A stretch of 64,000 nucleotides of DNA, taken from the NCBI GenBank assembly GCA_040754425.1, contig JBFMCR010000007.1, positions 91,604-155,603 on the forward strand, given 5' to 3'. The translations under genes were made by a program, and so were the position numbers. The notes under the pieces were generated by a model. The model saw nothing but the letters and a program-made list of their open reading frames with translations, did not search any database and was not told the origin of the DNA. The stretch is from UBA6918 sp040754425. Its GTDB lineage: Bacteria > Pseudomonadota > Gammaproteobacteria > Burkholderiales > Thiobacillaceae. Positions 52,872-59,977 of the stretch are shown piece by piece (positions within the stretch are counted from its first letter, which is position 1; each line of letters opens with the position of its first letter).

Positions 52872-53159
52872 TTACTTGTTGAGATCGGCAACCACGCCGG
52901 CTTTGTCGAAGCAGGCCTTGGCTTCCATGGCCTTGAAGCCATGGCCCTTGCAGGCGTTCATGCCCTTGCAGCTATTCTCCGCCGTCTTGCAGTCGCTCGT
53001 GCCCTTGCAGGAGGTCACGCCGTAGCAATGCACCTTGTCGCTGGCGGCCACTGCCATGCCGCTGCTGCCGGGAGGGTTGCTGGCCGCGCCGGCCGCCATG
53101 GAGAGGGCCATGAATGCGGCCGTGGCCGCCAGTGCTGTACCTTTGGATTGGATGGTCAT
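52872..53159 (-). CDS. Bufferin-like RiPP precursor peptide (BufA2-type)
   Basis: 95 residues. Sec signal peptide (MTIQSKGTALAATAAFMALSMAAGAA), then a core with six cysteines at positions 45, 51, 57, 64, 70 and 83 in repeats HCYGVTSCKGTSDC, SCKGMNACKGHG, KACF. This CxxxxxC ladder with KG spacers is the pattern of BufA2-type precursors, copper-binding peptides modified by MNIO enzymes and exported. AAGGAA ribosome-binding site. No DoxX-type BufD is nearby. Confidence 0.78.
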   Translation of the reverse strand: MTIQSKGTALAATAAFMALSMAAGAASNPPGSSGMAVAASDKVHCYGVTSCKGTSDCKTAENSCKGMNACKGHGFKAMEAKACFDKAGVVADLNK

Positions 53160-53294
53160 GTCTTGGATTCCTTGTGTGAATGAAACAACATGGCGCCAGG
53201 TCCGCAAAGCAGCAGCTTGGGCGCCAGCCAGTGGCACGACGGCGCAAAAGCCCGCCGCGGAAAACGCCAGGGCGTTCCCATCAGATGGTCGGGG

Positions 53295-53313
53295 GCGGGC
53301 ATGAATCCTTACA
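53295..53313 (-). promoter_or_regulatory. Possible ECF-type promoter element upstream of the precursor gene
   Basis: On the minus strand TGTAAGGATTCATG is followed after about 15 bases by CGACC, loosely resembling GTAAC-N16-CGAA ECF promoters reported for bufferin-type operons. It would give a leader over 100 nt. Weak; 53160-53295 shows no better candidate. Confidence 0.25.
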
Positions 53314-53372
53314 GGAATTGCGGGCATCGCACCGGCAGGACGAAATCGGGGTTGTCAGAACGGGAAACAGCC

Positions 53373-53404
53373 ATGAAAAACGCCCCTGCCGGGGCGTTTT
53401 TCAT
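53373..53404. terminator. Perfect bidirectional terminator downstream of panD
   Basis: A 14-bp perfect stem ATGAAAAACGCCCC with its complement around a TGCC loop, with A5 and T5 inside the stem ends. It ends panD transcription on the minus strand and insulates the precursor gene next door. Confidence 0.88.
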
Positions 53405-53422
53405 GGTCTGGTGCAGGGGCTC

Positions 53423-53803
53423 TCAGGCCGCCTGCACGGGAATGTCGTTGCGCGTGCCGATGATGCGATTTTCCGGATTCAGGTACACCAGATTGGGCGC
53501 GTAGCGCGCCAGCTCCAGTTCGCTGTACTGCGCGTAGGTGGCGATGATGACGATGTCGCCGGGCTCGGCCTTATGCGCGGCGGCGCCGTTCACGGAGATG
53601 ATGCCGGAGTTGCGCTCGGCGCGGATGGCGTAGGTGGTGAAGCGCTCGCCGTTGCTGACGTTGTAGATCTGGATCTGCTCGTACTCGCGGATGTCGGCGG
53701 CCTCGAGCAGCGCCTCGTCGATGGCGCATGAGCCTTCGTAATGCAGTTCCGAATGCGTGACGTGCGCGCGGTGGAGCTTGGATTTCAGCATGGTTCGGGT
53801 CAT
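53423..53803 (-). CDS. panD: Aspartate 1-decarboxylase
   Basis: 126 residues. Pyruvoyl enzyme making beta-alanine for pantothenate. Self-cleavage site YEGSCAID (Gly24-Ser25) is intact, as are AIRAERNSGIISVNGAAAH and PENRI. Close to panC and panB but transcribed as its own unit. Confidence 0.96.
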   Translation of the reverse strand: MTRTMLKSKLHRAHVTHSELHYEGSCAIDEALLEAADIREYEQIQIYNVSNGERFTTYAIRAERNSGIISVNGAAAHKAEPGDIVIIATYAQYSELELARYAPNLVYLNPENRIIGTRNDIPVQAA

Positions 53804-53892
53804 GCGGCTCTCCCGATGAATCTATAAAGTTGAATTATAAGGGATTGTGCATAAAACCCACTAGCCGGGGAAATGCAGGAAGTGAAAGGGAA

Positions 53893-54005
53893 AGGGCGCT
53901 TCGCGAGTGAAGGGAGAAGGGTGAAGGGGGATGCCCACCCGGCGCTTCGCGCCACCCTCCCTGCCGGGAGGGTTTACCCTTCTCCCTTCTCCCTTCCCCC
54001 TTCAC
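53893..54005. repeat. Repeat C1 (AGTGAAGGGG element)
   Basis: Arms rich in AAGGG / CCCTT around a core at 53923-53975 that is identical over 53 bp to 58335-58387, same orientation. The core has its own hairpins (GGCGCTTCGCGCC and CCCTCCCTGCCGGGAGGG). Its right arm supplies the last codons of panC. Confidence 0.88.
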
Positions 54006-54822
54006 TGTCGACGTTGTCGATCAGCCGGGTCCTGCCCAGCCAGGCCGCGCCCAGCACCACGAAGTTCGCATCGGTTCCGGCAGGCAGGGAGAGGTCGGGG
54101 CGGCGGATGCTGACGTAATCCACTTTCCAGCCGTGCTGGTAGAGCGCATCCAGCGCCTGCACTTCAAGTTCCTCGAAATCGCGCCGGCCCAGGGCCAGGG
54201 CGTCGGCGATGAGCTTCAGCTGCTGGTAAAGCCGGGGCGCTTCCCGGCGTTCCGTGTCTGACAAATAGCCGTTGCGCGAGGACAGCGCGAGGCCGTCTTC
54301 CGCGCGCACGGTTTCGCCTGCCCGGATTTCGATCGGCAGGTTCAGCTGTTTGACCATGCCGCGGATCAGCGCGAGCTGCTGGTAGTCTTTCCTGCCGAAC
54401 ACGGCCGTGCGCGGCTCGACCAGGTTGAAGAGCTTCAGCACCACGGTGAGCACGCCGCGGAAGTGTCCCGGGCGGAATTTTCCGCACAGTTCGTTGGCCA
54501 TCGCCGGCGGTTCGACGAAATAGCTCTGCGGCTGCGGGTACATGTCTTCGAGCGCAGGCGCGAACACGGCGGCGCAGCCGGCGGCACGGAGTTTTTCGCA
54601 GTCTGCATCGAAGGTGCGCGGATAGCGCTCGAAGTCCTCGCCTGCGCCGAACTGCAGGGGGTTCACGAAAATGCTGGCGATCACCGGCAGGCCGGTGAGG
54701 CGCGCCTGCTCGACCAGCGAGATGTGGCCCTCGTGCAGGTTGCCCATGGTCGCCACGAAGGCGCAGTCGGGCTGTGCGGCCTTCCAGAGCCTGAGTTCTG
54801 CCGTGCTGTGCAGGATCTGCAT
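53974..54822 (-). CDS. panC: Pantothenate synthetase
   Basis: 282 residues. Joins pantoate and beta-alanine with ATP. VATMGNLHEGHISLV (HxGH), IFVNPLQFGAGEDFERYPR, GRKDYQQL and LSSRNGYLS are conserved. The final ten residues (SEGGREKGEG) are encoded by repeat C1 and replace the native end, so the repeat inserted at or near the stop codon. The core enzyme is complete. Overlaps panB by one base. Confidence 0.95.
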   Translation of the reverse strand: MQILHSTAELRLWKAAQPDCAFVATMGNLHEGHISLVEQARLTGLPVIASIFVNPLQFGAGEDFERYPRTFDADCEKLRAAGCAAVFAPALEDMYPQPQSYFVEPPAMANELCGKFRPGHFRGVLTVVLKLFNLVEPRTAVFGRKDYQQLALIRGMVKQLNLPIEIRAGETVRAEDGLALSSRNGYLSDTERREAPRLYQQLKLIADALALGRRDFEELEVQALDALYQHGWKVDYVSIRRPDLSLPAGTDANFVVLGAAWLGRTRLIDNVDSEGGREKGEG

Positions 54823-55625
54823 CAGAAGCTGTGTTCCGCGTCGGGGAAAGCGCCGGATTTGACCGCCTGCACGTAGGCAGCGAAGGCGGCCGCGACGCTG
54901 CCTGCGCCTTGCATGAAGTTTTTCGAGAACTTGGGCGCGCGCGGGTACAGGCCCAGCATGTCGTACATCACCAGCACCTGGCCGCTGCAGTCGACGCCGG
55001 CGCCGATGCCGATGGTGGGGATGGCGATCGTGCGCGTGAGTTCGCCGGCGAGCGCGGCGGGGATGGCTTCCAGCACCACCAGGCCCGCGCCCGCCGCTTC
55101 GACGGCCCTGGCGTCTGCGAGCAGCTGTTTTGCGGCGGCTTCCTCGCGCCCCTGCACCTTGTAGCCGCCCAGCTGATTGACCGACTGCGGCGTGAGGCCC
55201 AGGTGCGCGCATACCGGAATGCCGCGGCTTACGAGGAAGGCGATGGTCTCCGCCATCACCGTGCCGCCTTCGAGCTTGACCATGTGCGCGCCGGCGGCCA
55301 TGAGCCGGGCGGAGGAGGCGTAGGCCTGCTGCGGGCTTTGCTGGTAAGTGGCAAAAGGCAGGTCGGCGACGACGAAGGCGCGCTTGATACCGCGCGCCAC
55401 ACAACGCGTGTGGTAGCACATTTCCGACAGCTTCACCGGCAGGGTGGAAGCGTGGCCCTGCACCACCATGCCGAGCGAATCGCCGACCAGCACCACGTCC
55501 ACGCCGGCTTCGTCCATGAGCCGCGCGAAGCTCGCGTCATAGGCGGTGAGCACGGCGATCTTCTCGCCGCGCTCGCGCATGGCCTTCAGGGTCGAGAGGG
55601 TGACGGGTTTGTGCGTGTCGGTCAT
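54822..55625 (-). CDS. panB: 3-methyl-2-oxobutanoate hydroxymethyltransferase
   Basis: 267 residues from the ATG giving MTDTHKPVTLSTLKAMRERG. Makes ketopantoate using methylene-THF. LTAYDASFARLMDEAGVD, VGDSLGMVVQGH, VKLEGG and IGIGAGVDCSGQVLV carry the metal and substrate ligands. Coupled to panC by a TGATG overlap. Confidence 0.95.
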   Translation of the reverse strand: MTDTHKPVTLSTLKAMRERGEKIAVLTAYDASFARLMDEAGVDVVLVGDSLGMVVQGHASTLPVKLSEMCYHTRCVARGIKRAFVVADLPFATYQQSPQQAYASSARLMAAGAHMVKLEGGTVMAETIAFLVSRGIPVCAHLGLTPQSVNQLGGYKVQGREEAAAKQLLADARAVEAAGAGLVVLEAIPAALAGELTRTIAIPTIGIGAGVDCSGQVLVMYDMLGLYPRAPKFSKNFMQGAGSVAAAFAAYVQAVKSGAFPDAEHSF

Positions 55626-55644
55626 GAAAGCAATCTCAAACGAC

Positions 55645-55690
55645 AAGAGGACAGGAGGACTGCATTGAATTGGTTTCCTCCTGTCCTCTT
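55645..55690. repeat. Palindromic repeat B2 (AAGAGGACAGGAGGA arms)
   Basis: A perfect 15-bp inverted repeat with a 16-nt loop, between panB and the deoxynucleoside kinase gene. The arm word also occurs near 31.73 kb. It might act as a hairpin in the minus-strand transcript. Confidence 0.85.
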
Positions 55691-55701
55691 TGTTCAATGA
55701 A

Positions 55702-56343
55702 TTATGCCGCTCTTGAAAAAAATTCGCGCGGGCCGCGCATTTTTTCCATGCGTTCCAGCAACAGTTCGAAGTCGTCCGTGCTGCTCACGAAATCGAGATT
55801 CTCGCTGTTGACCATGAGCACCGGCGCAGCATCGTAATGGTGGAAGAACTCGCTGTAGGTGGCGGCGAGGCGGTCCAGATAGTCGCCGCTCATGCCCTGC
55901 TCGTAGTCGATGCCGCGGCGTTTCACGCGCTCGCGCAGCTTCTCCGGCGGCGCCTGCAGGTAGATCACCAGGTCGGGCGCGGGTGACTGCAGGGCGAGGT
56001 CGTCATAGACTTTTCGATACAGTTCGTATTCGTCGCTGTCGAGGTTGAGGCGGGCGAAGAGGCGGTCCTTTTCGAGCAGGAAGTCGGCCACGATGCTGTG
56101 GCGGAACAAATCGCCCTGGGCGAGCTGGCTTACCTGGCGCGCGCGGTCGAACAGGAAATGCAGCTGGGTGGCGAGGGCATAGCGCTTCGGGTCCTGGTAG
56201 AAACGCGGCAGGAAAGGATTGTCGGCGGCGTTTTCCAGCAAAAGCTCGGCCTGCAGGTGCTCGCTCAAGCGGCGTGCGAGGCTGGTCTTGCCCACGCCGA
56301 TGGGCCCTTCCACCACGATGTGACGGAAACGCGGGCGCGGCAT
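55702..56343 (-). CDS. Deoxynucleoside kinase (deoxyadenosine/deoxyguanosine type)
   Basis: 213 residues. P-loop VVEGPIGVGKTSLARRL, LENAADNPFLPRFYQDPKRYA, the DRxF-like KDRLFARL and the LID RVKRRGIDYEQG fit the dCK/dGK-like family. Salvage of deoxynucleosides. Shares one base with folK, as in other betaproteobacteria where it lies in a folK-panBC cluster. Confidence 0.9.
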   Translation of the reverse strand: MPRPRFRHIVVEGPIGVGKTSLARRLSEHLQAELLLENAADNPFLPRFYQDPKRYALATQLHFLFDRARQVSQLAQGDLFRHSIVADFLLEKDRLFARLNLDSDEYELYRKVYDDLALQSPAPDLVIYLQAPPEKLRERVKRRGIDYEQGMSGDYLDRLAATYSEFFHHYDAAPVLMVNSENLDFVSSTDDFELLLERMEKMRGPREFFSRAA

Positions 56344-56855
56344 CAGACGGCTCCTGCCGCCACTTTCAGCGGCGGCTCGTAACGGCGTACCAACTGGTCG
56401 CCTGCGAGGGAAAGCAGCAGTTCGGCACGGCCATGGCCGGGAATGACGAGCTCGGGGGCGATTTCCAGGAGCGGCAGCAGCACGAAGGCGCGCTCGTGCA
56501 TGCGCGGATGCGGCAGAGTGAGGTTTTCCTCGTGGAAATGTGCTTCGCCGTACAAGAGCAGGTCGAGGTCGAGTGTGCGCGGCGCGTTGCGGAAGGTGCG
56601 GTTGCGGCCGTGGTGATGTTCGATGCCGAGCAGGGCTTCGAGCAGGGCGCGCGGCGACAGCGCGGTTTCCAGCGCGGCCACGGCGTTGATGAAATCGGGC
56701 TGCGCGGCATAGCCCACCGGCGCCGAGGCGTAGAGCGACGAGCGCGCAGCCAGCCGGCTTTCGGACAGGCGCGCGAGCCTGTCCATGGCCAGTTCAACCT
56801 GCGCGGCAGGGTCGTCGAGATTGGCGCCGAGGCCGATGTAGGCGATGACCGTCAT
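56343..56855 (-). CDS. folK: 2-amino-4-hydroxy-6-hydroxymethyldihydropteridine pyrophosphokinase
   Basis: 170 residues. AYIGLGANLDDP, FINAVAALETALSP, RNAPRTLDLDLLLYGE and LPHPRMHERAFVLLPL are the HPPK signature. Folate synthesis. ATGA overlap with pcnB. Confidence 0.95.
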   Translation of the reverse strand: MTVIAYIGLGANLDDPAAQVELAMDRLARLSESRLAARSSLYASAPVGYAAQPDFINAVAALETALSPRALLEALLGIEHHHGRNRTFRNAPRTLDLDLLLYGEAHFHEENLTLPHPRMHERAFVLLPLLEIAPELVIPGHGRAELLLSLAGDQLVRRYEPPLKVAAGAV

Positions 56856-58219
56856 GCAGCGGGAGTTTCCGTGGCTGCCGCAGACTTTGGCTTGCGCCGG
56901 CGGCGGCGTTTGGGCTTGGCGCCGGCATCGGCCACCAGCATGGTTTTGCGCGTGTTCTCGTCGGCCTCCTGGAATGCGGTCCACCAGTCGCCCAGTTCCT
57001 GCGGGGCATCGCCGCTCTCGCAGCGGATGAGCAGGAAATCGTAGCCGGCGCGGAAGCGCGGGTGCTCCAGCAGGCGAAAGGGGCGCGAGCCGGAACGCTG
57101 CTCGAAGCGCGGCTGCAGCGCCCAGATTTCCTTGATCATGCCGTCGAGCTTGCGCGGGATGGCGAGCAGTCCGCGCTGCGCTTTTAGCACTTCGTCCATG
57201 GCGATATACAGCGCGGGAATGGTTTTCTCACCCCCGGACTCGATTTCCTTCCAGCGCCGCTGCACCTGCGGCCACAGCAGGCAGGCGAACAGAAAGCCCG
57301 GCGAGGCGGGCTTGTCGGCATGGATGCGCTCGTCGGTGTTTCTCAGGCCGGCCTCGATGAAGCGCCTGCCCTGTTCGTCATCCAGAATGGTGTCCAGCAG
57401 CGGCAGGATGCCGTGGTGCAGGCCTTCGGCGCGCAGCTGGTGCACGCCGCGCAGGGCATGGCCCGACATCAGGAGCTTGACCGCCTCGTCGAAAATGCGC
57501 GCGCGCGGGACGTTGTCCAACAGGCCGGCCAGTTCCGCCACCGGGGCCCTGGTGGCCGGGTCGATGTGGAAATCGAGCTTGGCGGCGAAGCGCACGGCTC
57601 TGAGCATGCGCACCGGGTCCTCTCTGTATCGCGTGGCCGGGTCGCCGATCATGCGCAGAATCCTTTTCTTGCAGTCGGCCACGCCGTTGAAATAGTCGTG
57701 GATTTCCTCGGAAAGCGGATCGTAGTACAGCGCGTTGACGGTGAAATCGCGGCGCGCGGCGTCCTCTGCCTGACTGCCGAAAATGTTGTCTTCGAGGATG
57801 CGGCCGGATTCGTCGGTGGGGCGCTCGTCCTCTTCCTCGCCGCCCGGGGTGCCGGCGGCGCGGAAGGTGGTGACCTCGACGGTGTCGCGCCCGCACATGA
57901 CGTGCACGATGCGGAAGCGGCGGCCGATGATGCGCGAGCGGCGGAACAGGCGGCGCACTTCCTCGGGCGTGGCGTCGGTGGCGACGTCGAAATCCTTGGG
58001 TTTTCTGCCCAGCAGCAGGTCGCGCACCGCGCCGCCGACGATGAAAGCCTTGAAGCCTTGGGCGGCAAGCGTTTCGCAGGTTCTGAGCGCGCAGGCATCG
58101 ATGCTGTCGCGGCTGATGCCGTGCTTGGCGCGCGGCAGGATCAGCGGCTCGCCGGCGGGCCTGCCTGGGCGGGCCTTGCCGGAATTGCCCAGTACGCGCT
58201 GGATGAAACGACGGATCAT
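56852..58219 (-). CDS. pcnB: Poly(A) polymerase I
   Basis: 455 residues. Nucleotidyltransferase core IVGGAVRDLLLGRKPKDFDVATDA with the DxD catalytic pair, RRDFTVNALYYD, and ATRYREDPVRMLRAVRFAAK; basic C-terminal tail (PKRRRRRKPKS). Adds poly(A) to RNA 3' ends and promotes decay. Start chosen at MIRRFIQRVLG, which matches betaproteobacterial PcnB. Confidence 0.95.
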   Translation of the reverse strand: MIRRFIQRVLGNSGKARPGRPAGEPLILPRAKHGISRDSIDACALRTCETLAAQGFKAFIVGGAVRDLLLGRKPKDFDVATDATPEEVRRLFRRSRIIGRRFRIVHVMCGRDTVEVTTFRAAGTPGGEEEDERPTDESGRILEDNIFGSQAEDAARRDFTVNALYYDPLSEEIHDYFNGVADCKKRILRMIGDPATRYREDPVRMLRAVRFAAKLDFHIDPATRAPVAELAGLLDNVPRARIFDEAVKLLMSGHALRGVHQLRAEGLHHGILPLLDTILDDEQGRRFIEAGLRNTDERIHADKPASPGFLFACLLWPQVQRRWKEIESGGEKTIPALYIAMDEVLKAQRGLLAIPRKLDGMIKEIWALQPRFEQRSGSRPFRLLEHPRFRAGYDFLLIRCESGDAPQELGDWWTAFQEADENTRKTMLVADAGAKPKRRRRRKPKSAAATETPAA

Positions 58220-58317
58220 TGAGAAAAGGTAAGACAGGGAAGCCCGAATTATATCAGCCAGCCCCTGGGGGCCGCTGGCAGCGATGCCTGTATGCAGGTG
58301 TAGCGAAGGGGATTTGT

Positions 58318-58434
58318 CGTGAAGGGGGAAGGGAGAAGGGGGATGCCCACCCGGCGCTTCGCGCCACCCTCCCTGCCGGGAGGGTTTTACCCTTCCCCCT
58401 TGAGCGCCGCAGGCGCGGTCCCTTCCCCCTTCAC
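58318..58434. repeat. Repeat C2 (AGTGAAGGGG element)
   Basis: Shares a 53-bp identical core with C1. An extra GAGCGCCGCAGGCGC insertion splits its right arm. Its right tip abuts the stop codon of the HAD phosphatase gene (minus strand), again placing the element exactly at a gene end. Confidence 0.87.
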
Positions 58435-59100
58435 TTATTTTCGCAAACTGATGACGGGCCAGCCGTTGAGCTTCGCATGCGCTTCGAGCGTGTCGTCCGG
58501 GTCCACCGCCACCGGGTGCGTGACCCTGGACAAAAGCGGCAGGTCGTTGAGCGAATCGCTGTAGAACCAGCTTTCCTTCACGTCCTCCCACAGCAGTCCC
58601 TGGTCGGCCAGCCACATTTCCAGGCGGGTGATCTTGTGCTCCTTGAAGCAGGGGATGCCTGTAACGCGACCGGTGTAGCGGCCGTCGACTTCCTCCACTT
58701 CGGTGGCGATCAGGTGTTCGACGCCGAACTCCCTGGCGATGGGGGCGGTGACGAAGCGGTTGGTGGCGGTGATGATGGCGACCTTGTCGGCCTCCTGCTG
58801 GTGCTTCTTGACCAGCGCGCGGGCCTTGTCGGTGATCATGGGCAGGATGCGCGTGGCCAGGTATTCGCGACGCCATTCTTCGAGTTGTTCGCGCGGATGG
58901 CGCCCCAGCGGCTTCAGCTGGAAATCGAGGAAGGCGTGGATGTCCAGGGTGCCGGCCTTGTAGTGCTCGTAGAACTCGCGGTTTTTCGCCTCGTGCACCT
59001 CGCGGTCCAGCACGCCCTTGGTGATGAGGAATTGCGCCCACTCGAAATCGGAATCGCCGGCGAGCAGGGTGTTGTCGAGGTCGAACAGGACTAATTTCAT
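58435..59100 (-). CDS. HAD-family phosphatase (subfamily IB, SerB-like)
   Basis: 221 residues. LVLFDLDNTLLAGDSD (motif I DxDxT variant), IITATN (motif II), and FYSDSLNDLPLL (motif IV). A helical cap lies between. The class includes phosphoserine and histidinol-phosphate phosphatases; the substrate is unknown. Stop codon lies at the border of repeat C2. Confidence 0.9.
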   Translation of the reverse strand: MKLVLFDLDNTLLAGDSDFEWAQFLITKGVLDREVHEAKNREFYEHYKAGTLDIHAFLDFQLKPLGRHPREQLEEWRREYLATRILPMITDKARALVKKHQQEADKVAIITATNRFVTAPIAREFGVEHLIATEVEEVDGRYTGRVTGIPCFKEHKITRLEMWLADQGLLWEDVKESWFYSDSLNDLPLLSRVTHPVAVDPDDTLEAHAKLNGWPVISLRK

Positions 59101-59152
59101 GTGTTTTGCAGCCAGGTAAAACAAGAAGTATAGCCGCAGTTAAAATGCTCTC

Positions 59153-59818
59153 ATGGACAAGGAAATATCGGTTTTTGCCGCCAACTGGACGGCGCTGGGC
59201 TGGGCGGGTGTGGTCATCCTGCTGTGGTTCGCCTGGCGCTCGGGCGATCTTGCCAGGCTCAAGGACGGCGCGCGTCTCAATCTGTTCCTGGGCGCGGCAG
59301 TCGCCCTGATGGTGATGTGGCAGATCCGCACCGGCGTGAAGCCGGGGCTGTCTTTTCACATGCTGGGGGCGAGCCTCGCCACCCTGATGTTCGGTTTCTG
59401 GCGCGGCTGGCTGGCGGCCAGCCTTGCCGCGCTCGCCGCAGCGCTCACCGGCAAGGGCAGCCTCGCCGGGCTGGGGCTGGAGTCGTTGATTTTCTGTGCC
59501 GTGCCCGCCGCGGTGACGCACCACCTGTACCGCCTCATCGACCGCAGGCTGCCCAATCATTTTTTCATCTATGTGCTCGCCAACGGCTTTTTCGGCGCGG
59601 CGCTGGCGATCGGGACGGCAGCGCTCGCATCGACGGCCGTGCTGGCTGTGTCCGGTGCCTATGCATTGAACTACCTGCTGGAGAACTACACGGTTTATTT
59701 CGTCCTGCTGGCCTGGTCGGAGGCATTGACCACCGGCATGGGCGCGACGCTGATGGCGGTCTACCGGCCGGAATGGCTGGAAACCTTCGACGACGAGCGC
59801 TACATCAAGAACAAGTGA
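59153..59818 (+). CDS. Energy-coupling-factor-type (CbiM-like) membrane protein, orphan
   Basis: 221 residues, about six TM helices. KPGLSFHMLGASLATLMFG resembles the metal-site region of CbiM/NikM substrate components. No CbiN, CbiQ or CbiO genes are near, so it may work with a transporter encoded elsewhere or alone. Substrate (Co/Ni) is only suggested by the family. Confidence 0.78.
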   Translation: MDKEISVFAANWTALGWAGVVILLWFAWRSGDLARLKDGARLNLFLGAAVALMVMWQIRTGVKPGLSFHMLGASLATLMFGFWRGWLAASLAALAAALTGKGSLAGLGLESLIFCAVPAAVTHHLYRLIDRRLPNHFFIYVLANGFFGAALAIGTAALASTAVLAVSGAYALNYLLENYTVYFVLLAWSEALTTGMGATLMAVYRPEWLETFDDERYIKNK

Positions 59819-59828
59819 AAGGCGTTGT

Positions 59829-59961
59829 GAACGCAGAGGCGCAGAGAAGAACTCGATAACAGAGAGCTTAAGGGAGGCAGGGAAGAAATCTTTGTTTGCT
59901 CCTTTATCCTCCCATACCTCCCAGTAAATGCTTTTACGGTTTTTTCTGCGGCCCTGCGTTC
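59829..59961. repeat. Palindromic repeat B1b (GAACGCAGAG arms)
   Basis: GAACGCAGAGGCGCAGAGAA at the left and its complement (3-4 mismatches) at the right; inner AGGGAGG / CCTCCC pairs. Same family as 30790-30938. Lies between the CbiM-like gene and hrpA. Confidence 0.8.
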
Positions 59962-59977
59962 AATTTTGTTTTTTTGA

